DNA from: Kitasatospora sp. MAA4
Lineage (GTDB): Bacteria > Actinomycetota > Actinomycetes > Streptomycetales > Streptomycetaceae
Length of the DNA: 64,000 nt
NCBI RefSeq assembly: GCF_029893355.1
Contig: NZ_JARZAI010000002.1
Span: 124,001 to 188,000 of the forward strand
Direction of reading: 5' to 3'
Part shown: positions 52,570-60,850 of the stretch, piece by piece
Layout of the letters: the number at the start of each line of letters is the position of its first letter
Position numbering within the stretch: position 1 is the first letter of the stretch
Position numbers and translations under genes: made by a program
Notes under the pieces: model-generated
What the model saw: only the letters and a program-made list of their open reading frames with translations
Database searches by the model: none
Told to the model about the DNA's origin: nothing

Positions 52570-53655
52570 ATGAACGCAGCATCGCCGACCACGACCGCCA
52601 CCGCGGCCGCGTCGGGCCCGGGCACCGACGAGTCCCCGATCCACATCCTCTGGATCAACGCCGGGCTCAGCTGCGACGGCGACTCCGTCTCGCTCACCGC
52701 CGCCACCCAGCCCAGCATCGAGGAGATCGCACTCAGCGTGCTCCCGGGCCTGCCCAAGATCGCCGTCCACTGGCCCCTGATCGACTTCGAGTGCGGTCCG
52801 GTCCAGGGCGCGGACACCTTCATCGAGTGGTTCTTCAAGGGTGAGCGCGGCGAGATCGACCCGTTCGTCCTGGTCATCGAGGGGTCCATCCCCAACGAGG
52901 CGATCAAGGCCGAGGGTTACTGGTGCGGTTTCGGTGACAACCCCGAGACCGGCCAGCCGATCACCACCAGCGAGTGGATCGACCGCCTCGCACCCAAGGC
53001 GCTGGCGGTGGTCGCGATCGGCACCTGCGCCACCTACGGCGGCATCCACGCGATGGCCGGCAACCCGACCGGCGCGATGGGCGTGCCCGACTACCTGGGC
53101 TGGGACTGGAAGTCCAAGGCCGGCATCCCGATCGTCTGCGTCCCCGGCTGCCCGATCCAGCCCGACAACTTCTCCGAGACGCTGGTCTACCTGCTCCACC
53201 AGGCCACCGGCGCCGCCCCGATGATCCCGCTGGACGAACACCTGCGCCCCACCTGGCTGTTCGGCGCCACCGTGCACGAGGGCTGCGACCGGGCCGGCTA
53301 CTACGAGCAGGGCGAGTTCGCGACCACCTACGACTCGCCCAAGTGCCTGGTGAAGCTCGGCTGCTGGGGCCCGGTGGTGAAGTGCAACGTGCCCAAGCGC
53401 GGCTGGATGAACGGCATCGGCGGCTGCCCCAACGTCGGCGGCATCTGCATCGCCTGCACGATGCCCGGCTTCCCGGACAAGTTCATGCCGTTCATGGACG
53501 AGCCGCCCGGCGGCAAGATCTCCAGCACCGCCAGCGCCGCCTACGGAGCGGTCGTCCGCAGGCTGCGCGCGGTCACCGCCGCCACCGTGGACAAGGAGCC
53601 CAAGTGGCGCCACACCGGGGACAAGCTGACCACCGGCTACCGGCCGCCCTGGTGA
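52570..53655 (+). CDS. hhyS: Group 1h [NiFe] hydrogenase small subunit
   Basis: The 361-residue iron-sulfur subunit passes electrons from the large subunit's active site. The N-terminal motif INAGLSCDGDSVSL (residues 29-42) has Asp38 where most hydrogenases have the second Cys of CxxC. This is the feature behind the 3Cys-1Asp proximal cluster of oxygen-insensitive group 1h enzymes. Further ligands are visible in IGTCATYGGI, VPGCPIQPDNF, HEGCDRAGYYEQGEF, KLGCWGPVVKCNVPKRGW and CPNVGGICIACTMPGFPDKFMPF. There is no Tat signal, as expected for this group. It is the first gene of the operon. These enzymes scavenge atmospheric H2 in starving actinobacteria. Confidence 0.96.
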   Translation: MNAASPTTTATAAASGPGTDESPIHILWINAGLSCDGDSVSLTAATQPSIEEIALSVLPGLPKIAVHWPLIDFECGPVQGADTFIEWFFKGERGEIDPFVLVIEGSIPNEAIKAEGYWCGFGDNPETGQPITTSEWIDRLAPKALAVVAIGTCATYGGIHAMAGNPTGAMGVPDYLGWDWKSKAGIPIVCVPGCPIQPDNFSETLVYLLHQATGAAPMIPLDEHLRPTWLFGATVHEGCDRAGYYEQGEFATTYDSPKCLVKLGCWGPVVKCNVPKRGWMNGIGGCPNVGGICIACTMPGFPDKFMPFMDEPPGGKISSTASAAYGAVVRRLRAVTAATVDKEPKWRHTGDKLTTGYRPPW

Positions 53656-53719
53656 TCCCGCCTCAGAACCCGAACCGTCCAGCAGCGCTCCCCGCTTGAA
53701 GAAGGGCACGGCACACACG

Positions 53720-55507
53720 ATGGCAACACCGACCACGAAGGCGACCGGCGACGGCAGCGGCCTGGTGGAGATGTCCTGGGATCCGATCACCCGGATCGTC
53801 GGCAGTCTCGGCATCCACACGAAGATCGACTTCAAGCAGAAGAAGGTCGCGGAGTGCTACAGCACCTCCTCGGTCTTCCGCGGCTACAGCGTCTTCATGC
53901 GGGGCAAGGACCCCCGGGACGCGCACTTCATCACCAGCCGCATCTGCGGCATCTGCGGTGACAACCACGCCACGTGCTCGGTGTACGCGCAGAACATGGC
54001 CTACGGGGTGAAGCCGCCGCATCTGGGCGAGTGGATCATCAACCTGGGCGAGTCCGCGGAGTACATGTTCGACCACAACATCTTCCAGGAGAACCTGGTC
54101 GGGGTCGACTACTGCGAGCGGATGGTCAAGGAGACCAACCCCGGCGTGCTGGAGCTGGCCGAGCGCACGGCCGCCCCGCACGCCGGGGAGCACGGGTACA
54201 GGACGATCGCCGACATCATGCGATCGCTCAACCCGATCGAGGGCGAGTTCTACCGCGAGGCGCTCCAGGTCTCCCGCTACACCCGGGAGATGTTCTGTCT
54301 GATGGAGGGACGCCACGTGCACCCCTCCACCCTCTACCCGGGCGGCGTCGGCACGGTCGCCTCGGTCCAGCTCTTCACCGACTACCTCAGCCGGCTGATG
54401 CGCTACGTGGAGTTCATGAAGCGCGTCGTCCCGCTGCACGACGACCTCTTCGACTTCTTCTACGAGGCGCTGCCCGGCTACGAGGAGGTCGGCCGCCGGC
54501 GCGTGCTGCTCGGCTGCTGGGGCGCGCTGAACGACCCGGAGTACTGCGACTTCACCTATCGCAACATGACCGACTGGGGCCGGCGGATGTTCGTCACCCC
54601 GGGCATCATCGTGGACGGCAAGCTGGTCACCAACGACCTCACCGAGATCAACCTCGGCATCCGGATCCTGCTCGGCAGCTCCTACTACCAGGACTGGGAG
54701 GGCAAGGAGCAGTTCGTCACGCACGACCCGCTCGGCAACCCGGTCGACCCGCGCCACCCGTGGAACCAGCACACCATCCCGGCGCCGCAGAAGCGCAACT
54801 TCGACGACAAGTACAGCTGGGTGATGTCGCCGCGCTGGTTCGACGGCAAGGACTACCTGGCGCTGGACACCGGCGGCGGCCCGATCGCGCGGCTCTGGTC
54901 CACCGCGCTGTCCGGGCTGGTCGACATCGGCTACGTCAAGGCCACCGGCCACAGCGTGCAGATCAACCTGCCACGCACCATGACCAAGCCCGAGACCAGC
55001 TTCGAGTGGAAGATCCCGAAGTGGAGCAACGCGCTGGAGCGCAACCGCGCCCGCACGTACTTCCAGGCCTACGCGGCGGCCGTCGCCCTGCACTTCGCCG
55101 AGAAGGGCCTGGCCGAGGTCCGCGCCGGACGCACCCAGACCTGGGAGAAGTTCGAGGTGCCGGACGAGGGCCTGGGGGTCGGCTTCACCGAGGCGGTGCG
55201 CGGCGTCCTGTCGCACCACATGGTGATCCGCGACGGCAAGATCGCCAACTACCACCCGTACCCGCCGACTCCGTGGAACGCCAGCACCCGCGACACCTAC
55301 GGGACGCCCGGCCCCTACGAGGACGCCGTGCAGAACACCCCGATCTTCGAGGAGAACACGCCCGAGAACTTCAAGGGCATCGACATCATGCGCGCCGTAC
55401 GCAGCTTCGACCCCTGCCTGCCGTGCGGCGTCCACATGTACCTCGGCGAGGGCAAGACCGTGCAGAAGATGCACGTGCCCACCGGCCTGAGCGGCATGGG
55501 CGGATGA
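53720..55507 (+). CDS. hhyL: Group 1h [NiFe] hydrogenase large subunit
   Basis: The 595-residue catalytic subunit holds the NiFe(CN)2CO centre. The L1 motif RICGICGDNH places Cys76 and Cys79; the L2 motif DPCLPCGVH places Cys566 and Cys569. The 23 residues after His572 are the C-terminal extension that the maturation endopeptidase removes. ATG 53720 (MATPTTKATG) was chosen; TTG 53696 with a few extra residues is possible. It lies 64 bp after hhyS, and its stop overlaps the next start (ATGA). Confidence 0.96.
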   Translation: MATPTTKATGDGSGLVEMSWDPITRIVGSLGIHTKIDFKQKKVAECYSTSSVFRGYSVFMRGKDPRDAHFITSRICGICGDNHATCSVYAQNMAYGVKPPHLGEWIINLGESAEYMFDHNIFQENLVGVDYCERMVKETNPGVLELAERTAAPHAGEHGYRTIADIMRSLNPIEGEFYREALQVSRYTREMFCLMEGRHVHPSTLYPGGVGTVASVQLFTDYLSRLMRYVEFMKRVVPLHDDLFDFFYEALPGYEEVGRRRVLLGCWGALNDPEYCDFTYRNMTDWGRRMFVTPGIIVDGKLVTNDLTEINLGIRILLGSSYYQDWEGKEQFVTHDPLGNPVDPRHPWNQHTIPAPQKRNFDDKYSWVMSPRWFDGKDYLALDTGGGPIARLWSTALSGLVDIGYVKATGHSVQINLPRTMTKPETSFEWKIPKWSNALERNRARTYFQAYAAAVALHFAEKGLAEVRAGRTQTWEKFEVPDEGLGVGFTEAVRGVLSHHMVIRDGKIANYHPYPPTPWNASTRDTYGTPGPYEDAVQNTPIFEENTPENFKGIDIMRAVRSFDPCLPCGVHMYLGEGKTVQKMHVPTGLSGMGG

Positions 55508-56085
55508 GCGCCTCCGTGGAAACCCCCGCCAGGCCCAGGACGGCCGATGCCGAGCTGACCGGCCGGCGCGTGGAGGAGGTGCTGGACCGGCTGGCGGCCA
55601 CCGGCGACCGCGAGGTCTGCGCCTCGGCCGAGGAGCTGGTCCGGCTGCTGATGGACTTCCACGGCGCCGGGCTCGCCCGGATCGTGGAGGTGCTGGACCG
55701 GGGCACCGAGCACGCCCGCGCGCTGGACCGGCTGCTGCGCGACGAGTTGGTGTCCAGCCTGCTGGTGCTGCACGAGCTGCACCCCGAGGACGCCGGCACC
55801 CGGATCGGCCGCGCGCTGGCCGGGCTGCGCAACAAGCCCGTGGAGCTGGTGCGCTTCGACGCGGCCGACGGCACGCTGCACGTGCGGGCCAGTGGTGGCG
55901 GCGGCTGCGGCTGCTCGGCCACCGGCGACGAGACCGAGCAGCTGGTCATGGACGCGATGGCCTGCTTCGCGCCCGAGGTCACCTCGGTGCGCGTGGAGGC
56001 CGCCGCCAAGGAGCCGGCGCTGCTGCAGATCGGCACCCGTCCGCCGGGCGCGGCCGCTGGGGCCGTCCCGGTGAAGACCTCGTGA
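55504..56085 (+). CDS. NifU-like C-terminal domain protein of the hydrogenase operon
   Basis: The 193-residue protein has a helical N-terminal part (ELTGRRVEEVLDRLAATGDREVCASAEELVRLLMDF). A C-terminal domain similar to the NifU/Nfu iron-sulfur scaffold follows (GTLHVRASGGGGCGCSATGDETEQLVMDAMACFAPEVTSVRVE). The CxC in GGCGCSA replaces the usual CxxC, so cluster binding is uncertain. Start and stop overlap both neighbours by four bases. It is a conserved member of actinobacterial group 1h operons and probably helps cluster assembly or electron transfer. Confidence 0.78.
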   Translation: MSASVETPARPRTADAELTGRRVEEVLDRLAATGDREVCASAEELVRLLMDFHGAGLARIVEVLDRGTEHARALDRLLRDELVSSLLVLHELHPEDAGTRIGRALAGLRNKPVELVRFDAADGTLHVRASGGGGCGCSATGDETEQLVMDAMACFAPEVTSVRVEAAAKEPALLQIGTRPPGAAAGAVPVKTS

Positions 56086-56750
56086 GCACCGCTCAGGCGT
56101 GGCCGCCGCGGACCGGGCCCTCGCCCGCCCGCGGCGGCCTGCGCCGCTTCGTCCGGCCGCCGCAGCCGCAGCAGGAGCGCTGCGAGCTGTGCGGGGTGGT
56201 GGTGGCCGAAGCCGGGCACCGGCACCTGGTGGACACCGAGAAGCGCTCGCTGGCCTGCGCCTGCACCGCCTGCGCGATGCTCTTCGACCATTCGGGAGCT
56301 GCCGGCGGACGGTTCCGGACCGTGCCGGACCGGTACTTCGCCGACCCCGGACACAGCCTGGACGACGGCGCTTGGGACCTGCTGCAGATCCCGGTCAGCG
56401 TCGCCTTCTTCTTCCGCAACGCCGCGCTGGACCGGCTGGTCGCGCTCTACCCGAGCCCGGCCGGCGCCACCGAGAGCGAGCTGGACCCGGCCACCTGGCA
56501 GACCGTGCTGGGCGGGACCCGGCTGGCCGAGCTGCTCGAACCCGACATCGAGGCGCTGCTGGTGCGCCGCAGCGAGGGCCGCTACGAGTGCTTCCTGGTG
56601 CCGATCGACATCTGCTACGAGCTGGTCGGGCGGATGCGGCTGCACTGGCAGGGCTTCGACGGCGGCGCGGAGGCCAGGGCCGACCTGGCGGAACTCTTCG
56701 CGCGGGTCAACCGCCGGGCCCGGACGCCGAAGGAGGACCCAGCGCCGTGA
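56082..56750 (+). CDS. DUF5947 family protein of the hydrogenase operon
   Basis: The 222-residue protein has four cysteines arranged as CELCG (about 34-38) and CACTAC (about 59-64), spaced like a rubredoxin or zinc knuckle. The domain that follows contains DDGAWDLLQIPVSVAFFFRNAALDRLVALYPSPAGATESEL. GTG 56082 overlaps the upstream stop, and its stop overlaps the next GTG start. Conserved next to group 1h hydrogenases, it may be an electron carrier or maturation factor. The function is unproven. Confidence 0.78.
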   Translation: MSTAQAWPPRTGPSPARGGLRRFVRPPQPQQERCELCGVVVAEAGHRHLVDTEKRSLACACTACAMLFDHSGAAGGRFRTVPDRYFADPGHSLDDGAWDLLQIPVSVAFFFRNAALDRLVALYPSPAGATESELDPATWQTVLGGTRLAELLEPDIEALLVRRSEGRYECFLVPIDICYELVGRMRLHWQGFDGGAEARADLAELFARVNRRARTPKEDPAP

Positions 56751-57466
56751 CGGAGTTCGCCTTCTCCTGCACCGGGGTGCGCGCCGACCGCTACGCGGCC
56801 GGTCCCACCCTGGTGTTCAAGCTGCGGATCACCGCTTCCCCTGAGGCCCGGGTGCACGCGCTCGCGCTGCGCTGCCAGTTGCGGATCGAGCCCGCCCGGC
56901 GCGGCTACCAGCCGGCCGAGGCGGACGGCCTGGCGGACCTGTTCGGCGAGCGCTCGCGCTGGGGCAGCACGCTGCTGCCGGTGCAGTTCGCCCAGGTCTC
57001 CCTGGTGGTGCCCGGCTTCACCGGCGAGACCGAGGTCGACCTCCCGGTGCCGTGCAGCTACGACCTCGACCTCGCGCCCACCCGGTACTTCCACGCGCTG
57101 GAGGAGGGCGAGGTGCCGCTGCTGATGCTCTTCTCCGGCACCGCGTTCACCGGGCCCGGCGGCTACCAGGTCGAGCCGGTGCCCTGGGACCGGGAGGCGA
57201 ACTTCCGGATGCCCGTGGCCGTCTGGCGCGAGATGGTCGAGCAGCACTTCCCCGGCTGCGGCTGGCTGCGGCTGCCCCGCGAGACCATGGACGCGCTGCT
57301 CGCCTACCGCTCGCGCCGGGCGCTGCCCTCCTGGGACGCGACCGTGCGCGAGCTGCTGGCTGCCTCGCCGGCCGCCTCGGCTGCCTCGGCTGTCGAACCC
57401 CCGCCGCCCGCCTGCGTCCTGTCGGGCGCGGCGGCCCCGCTCGCCACCGGAAGGACGGGCCAGTGA
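56747..57466 (+). CDS. DUF6084 family protein of the hydrogenase operon
   Basis: The 239-residue protein begins VTEFAFSCTGVRADRYAAGPTLVFKLRI. It is beta-rich (ALRCQLRIEPARRGYQPAEADGLADLFGERSRWGSTLLPVQFAQVSLVVPGF) and ends in a low-complexity Ala/Pro tail. GTG starts and stops overlap both neighbours, which supports coordinated translation. It is part of the conserved accessory set of actinobacterial group 1h operons. No catalytic residues are evident; a structural or complex-forming role is possible. Confidence 0.78.
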   Translation: MTEFAFSCTGVRADRYAAGPTLVFKLRITASPEARVHALALRCQLRIEPARRGYQPAEADGLADLFGERSRWGSTLLPVQFAQVSLVVPGFTGETEVDLPVPCSYDLDLAPTRYFHALEEGEVPLLMLFSGTAFTGPGGYQVEPVPWDREANFRMPVAVWREMVEQHFPGCGWLRLPRETMDALLAYRSRRALPSWDATVRELLAASPAASAASAVEPPPPACVLSGAAAPLATGRTGQ

Positions 57467-58875
57467 CGATCACCGAACCGGAAACCGAGTTCGACACCCG
57501 GTTCGCCGCCGCTCGACAGGTGGCGGACGCCGTCCTGTTCGAGGGCTATGTGCTCTACCCCTACCGGGCCTCGGCGGCCAAGAACCGGCTGCGCTGGCAG
57601 TTCGGCGTGCTGGTGCCGCCGGCCTGGGGAGCCGACTGCGGCGAGCACGCGATGCAGCGCACCGAGTGCCTGATGGAGCCGCGCCGCGGCGCGACCCTGC
57701 TGGTCGAGCTGCGGTTCCTGCACGCCCAGCGGCGTACCGTCCAGCAGCTCGGCCCCGCCGGTGGCTACCGCACGGTGGCCGAACTGGAGCTCTCCGACCG
57801 GGTGCTGACGCCCTGGGACGAGGGCGTGGAGGAGCGGGTGCGGCTGACCGTTCCGGTGGCCGAGCTGGGCGGTGCGGGGTACAGCCTGCCGTTCGGGCTG
57901 CCGGTCCACGAGGAGGTCGAGACGGTTCGCGACGAGTCCGGCCGCACCGTCGGGCGGCTGCTGCGCCGGCGGGAGGCGCTCAGCGGGGTGATCCGGCTGA
58001 CCGCCACCGACCTGGAGGGCCCGTACGCGGTGCAGCGGCTGACCGCGGTGGTGGAGAACACCAACGACTGGACGCCGCTGGCCGGGCCGGCCGACCGGGA
58101 GTCCGCGCTGCCGCGGGCGCTGGTCTCGGCCCACTTGATGCTCGGGCTCAGCGCCGGGTCCTTCCTGTCCATGGCCGACCCGCCGGAATGGGCCAAGGGC
58201 GCCACCGCCGCCTGCCAGAACCTGCACACCTGGCCGGTGCTGGCCGGCGGGTCCGGCGGGACGGACGTGCTGCTCTCCTCGCCGATCATCCTGGAGGACC
58301 ACCCGGCGATCGCCCCTGAGAGCCCCGGCGCCCTCTACGACGCCCTGGAGATCGACGAGATCCTCGCTCTGCGCACCTCGGCGCTGACCGACCAGGAGAA
58401 GCGCGAGGCCCGCGGTACCGACGCGCGGGCTGCGGCCGTGATCGACCTGGCCGACTCGATGCCGCCCGAGGTCCTGGAGCGCCTGCACGGCGCGGTCCGG
58501 GCGCTGCGGGAGGTCACCGAGCCTCGCGAGCAGGACGGCGTCGACCTCGTCGACGTCCTGCAGCCGGACACTCCCTGGTGGGATCCGGCCGGCGACCGCT
58601 CCTTCGACCCGGCCCGGGACCGGGTGGTGGTGGACGGCCGGTCGGTGGGCGCCGGCAGCCGGGTGCTGCTCAAGCCGGGACTTCGGCGCAGCGACGCCCA
58701 GGACCTCTTCCTGCACGGGCGCAGTGCTCAGGTCGAGGCGGTGCTGCACGACGTGGACGGCGCCGTGCACCTGGCGGTGATCGTGGAGGGCGACCCGGGC
58801 GCCGACATCCGGCGCGAGCAGGGCCGGTTCCTGTACTTCCAGCCCGACGAGGTCGCCCCGCTGGAGGACGCGTGA
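57463..58875 (+). CDS. Conserved hydrogenase-operon protein of unknown function
   Basis: The 470-residue protein contains FEGYVLYPYRASAAKNRLRWQFGVLVPPAWG, a beta-rich central part, LSAGSFLSMADPPEWAKGATAACQNLHTWPVLAGGSGGTDVLLSSPIILEDHPAIAPESPG, and a C-terminal SH3-like segment (GSRVLLKPGLRRSDAQDLFLHGRSAQVEAVLHDVDGAVHLAVIVE). The 4-base overlaps on both sides place it firmly in the operon between DUF6084 and the protease. Orthologues accompany group 1h hydrogenases. The closing domain resembles those of nitrile-hydratase beta-type proteins and may bind a partner. No activity is assigned. Confidence 0.75.
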   Translation: MTITEPETEFDTRFAAARQVADAVLFEGYVLYPYRASAAKNRLRWQFGVLVPPAWGADCGEHAMQRTECLMEPRRGATLLVELRFLHAQRRTVQQLGPAGGYRTVAELELSDRVLTPWDEGVEERVRLTVPVAELGGAGYSLPFGLPVHEEVETVRDESGRTVGRLLRRREALSGVIRLTATDLEGPYAVQRLTAVVENTNDWTPLAGPADRESALPRALVSAHLMLGLSAGSFLSMADPPEWAKGATAACQNLHTWPVLAGGSGGTDVLLSSPIILEDHPAIAPESPGALYDALEIDEILALRTSALTDQEKREARGTDARAAAVIDLADSMPPEVLERLHGAVRALREVTEPREQDGVDLVDVLQPDTPWWDPAGDRSFDPARDRVVVDGRSVGAGSRVLLKPGLRRSDAQDLFLHGRSAQVEAVLHDVDGAVHLAVIVEGDPGADIRREQGRFLYFQPDEVAPLEDA

Positions 58876-59399
58876 GCGTGCCGCAGAGCCGGCGGACCCT
58901 GGTGGCGGGTGTCGGCAACATCTTCCTCGGCGACGACGCCTTCGGCGTGGAGACCGTCCGGGAGCTGAGCCGGCAGTCGCTGCCCGAGCACGTCGAGGCG
59001 GTCGACATCGGGGTGCGCGGGGTCCACCTGGCCTACCAACTCCTTGAGGGCTACCACACGTTGATCCTGGTCGACGCGACGATGCGGGGCGGCGAGCCGG
59101 GCACGCTGTATCTGATCGAGCCCGGCGAGGGCGGCGTGGAGGTGGAGCAGGCCCTGCTCGACGGCCACCGGATGTCCCCGGACTCGGTGTTGGCGCTGCT
59201 GGGCACCCTGTGCGCCGGCACCGGGGCCTCCCCGCCCCACCGCACGCTGGTGGTGGGCTGCGAACCCGCCTGCGTCGAGGAGGGGTTGGGGCTCAGCGCG
59301 CCGGTGGCCGCCGCGGTGCCGGAGGCCGTCCGGCTGGTGCTGCGCCTGCTGGAAGCCGATCACGACCTTGAACCGAGAGAGGAACACGTCCCATGCTGA
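58872..59399 (+). CDS. Hydrogenase maturation endopeptidase (HyaD/HupD/HoxW-like)
   Basis: The 175-residue protein has GVGNIFLGDDAFGVETVREL near residues 14-33, including the first metal-binding Asp/Glu of the family, and DIGVRGVHLAYQLLEGYHTLILVDA with the second acidic site. It senses nickel in the large-subunit precursor and removes its C-terminal 23-residue tail. GTG 58872 overlaps the upstream stop. The 3' end overlaps the start of the small DUF6893 gene by seven bases. Confidence 0.92.
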   Translation: MSVPQSRRTLVAGVGNIFLGDDAFGVETVRELSRQSLPEHVEAVDIGVRGVHLAYQLLEGYHTLILVDATMRGGEPGTLYLIEPGEGGVEVEQALLDGHRMSPDSVLALLGTLCAGTGASPPHRTLVVGCEPACVEEGLGLSAPVAAAVPEAVRLVLRLLEADHDLEPREEHVPC

Positions 59400-59500
59400 A
59401 GAAGATCGTCGTCTCCGGCGCGACCGTGGCGGCGCTGGCCGCCCTGGTCTCGCAGGTCCTGCCGGACATCAAGCGCTATCTGCGGATCCGGAGGATGTGA
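59393..59500 (+). CDS. 35-residue DUF6893-type small protein
   Basis: The short frame begins ATG CTG AAG AAG ATC (MLKKIVVSGATVAALAALV) and ends YLRIRRM before TGA at 59498-59500. One hydrophobic helix is flanked by basic ends, matching the tiny DUF6893 proteins seen at the same place in streptomycete group 1h operons. The start overlaps the protease stop (ATGCTGA), which favours real translation. It may be a membrane-associated subunit or anchor for the otherwise soluble hydrogenase. Confidence 0.75.
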   Translation: MLKKIVVSGATVAALAALVSQVLPDIKRYLRIRRM

Positions 59501-59613
59501 ACCAGCGTCAGGTGGCTTGTTGTTGAGCCAGGTTGGGCCAAGTGGGCTACCCCGCCCGCAGGTGGCGGCGTGGCGCTGGTCCCGCTCGTGCGCCGCCGTC
59601 CTGTAATGGGGCG

Positions 59614-60006
59614 ATGCACGAGATGTCCATCGCGATGGCCGTGGTCGGCCAGGTGGAGGAGGCGGCGCAGGCCGCCGGCGCCACCGCCGTCCGGTCCATC
59701 CGGCTGCAGGTCGGCGAGCTGGCCGGGGTGGTCCCCGACTCGCTCGCCTTCTGCTTTGAACTGGCCTGCTCGGGGACGGTGTTGGAGGGTGCCGAGCTGC
59801 TCACCGAGTCGGTGCCCGGGCGCGCCCGGTGCGGGCCCTGCGCCGACGAATGGGCGGTCGGCATGCCGCCGGAGCTGTGCTGCCCGGTCTGCGGCGCGGC
59901 GGCCGCGGAGCTGCTCGCGGGCCGCGAGCTGCAGATCGCCGGCGTGTGCTGGGAGGAGGGCCCGGTGCCCGCCCCCACCCGTGAACGGATCCCCGAGGAG
60001 CGTTGA
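59614..60006 (+). CDS. hypA: Nickel metallochaperone HypA
   Basis: The 130-residue protein starts MHEMSIAMAVV, the invariant HypA opening whose His2 binds nickel; the start at 59614 rather than further upstream follows from this. The zinc site has CGPC (about 73-76) and CPVC (about 90-93). HypA works with HypB to deliver Ni to the large subunit. A 113-bp spacer separates it from the preceding small gene, so a second promoter is possible. Confidence 0.95.
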   Translation: MHEMSIAMAVVGQVEEAAQAAGATAVRSIRLQVGELAGVVPDSLAFCFELACSGTVLEGAELLTESVPGRARCGPCADEWAVGMPPELCCPVCGAAAAELLAGRELQIAGVCWEEGPVPAPTRERIPEER

Positions 60007-60010
60007 ACCC

Positions 60011-60850
60011 ATGTGTCGTGTGGTCGACCTGCAGCAGGCGGTACTCGCCAAGAACGACATCTGTGCCCACGAGTTGCGCGCCGAACTGGCCGCTCGCGGC
60101 ACGATCGTCGTCAACCTGCTCTCCAGTCCCGGCAGCGGGAAGACCGCGCTGCTGGAGCAGGAACTGCTGCTGGCCCGCCGGCGCGGCCTGCCGGTGGCCG
60201 CGCTGACCGCCGACCTGGCCACCGAGAACGACGCGGTGCGCCTGGCCCGCTCCGGCGTCCCGGTCAAGCAGGTGCTGACCGACGGGCTCTGCCACCTGGA
60301 GGCCGGCATGCTCGGCGCCCACCTGGAGGACTGGCTCCCCGAGGACACCCGGCTGCTGTTCGTGGAGAACGTCGGCAACCTGGTCTGCCCGGCCTCCTAC
60401 GACCTCGGCGAGTCACTGCGGGTCGCGCTCGCCTCGGTGACCGAAGGGGAGGACAAGCCACTCAAGTACCCCACGGCCTTTGGGTTGGCCCAGCTGGTGG
60501 TGGTGACCAAGATGGACATCGCCGAGGCCGTCGGCTTCGACGAGGCGGCGTTCCGGGCGAACGTGCAGCAGGTCAACCCGGGCGTGGAGGTGGTGCTGAC
60601 CTCCGCACGCAGCGGCGCCGGGGCCGGCCTGCTGCTGGACCGGGCGGCGGCGGTCGCGGACGGCGCCGAGGCGCACCTGCCGGTGATGGCCCACCGGACG
60701 GACGCCCACCACAGCCACCACGGGGGCGGCGAACTGCACAGCCACGAGGGCGGTCTGCTGCACGCCCACCCGAACGCCCAGGACGGCGACGGCCACAGCC
60801 ACGCGCACGCGGCCGGGGCGGCGACCACCGCGCGGGCGCACCGGCCGTGA
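60011..60850 (+). CDS. hypB: Nickel-inserting GTPase HypB with C-terminal His-rich tail
   Basis: The 279-residue SIMIBI GTPase has the P-loop SPGSGKT at 39-45 and a metal-linked segment VLTDGLCHLEAGML containing the conserved Cys-His. NLVCPASYDLGE and the GTPase motif VVTKMD follow. The histidine-rich stretch (about residues 228-277, more than a dozen His) is at the C terminus, whereas many HypB proteins carry it near the N terminus. It is separated from hypA by 4 bases and overlaps hypF by four. Confidence 0.95.
   Translation: MCRVVDLQQAVLAKNDICAHELRAELAARGTIVVNLLSSPGSGKTALLEQELLLARRRGLPVAALTADLATENDAVRLARSGVPVKQVLTDGLCHLEAGMLGAHLEDWLPEDTRLLFVENVGNLVCPASYDLGESLRVALASVTEGEDKPLKYPTAFGLAQLVVVTKMDIAEAVGFDEAAFRANVQQVNPGVEVVLTSARSGAGAGLLLDRAAAVADGAEAHLPVMAHRTDAHHSHHGGGELHSHEGGLLHAHPNAQDGDGHSHAHAAGAATTARAHRP

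Noticed and set aside
53696..53719. TTG 53696 as the start of the hydrogenase large subunit
   Set aside because: It adds only KKGTAHT-type residues and uses the purine-rich GAAGAAGG that more likely serves as the ribosome binding site for ATG 53720. It remains possible.
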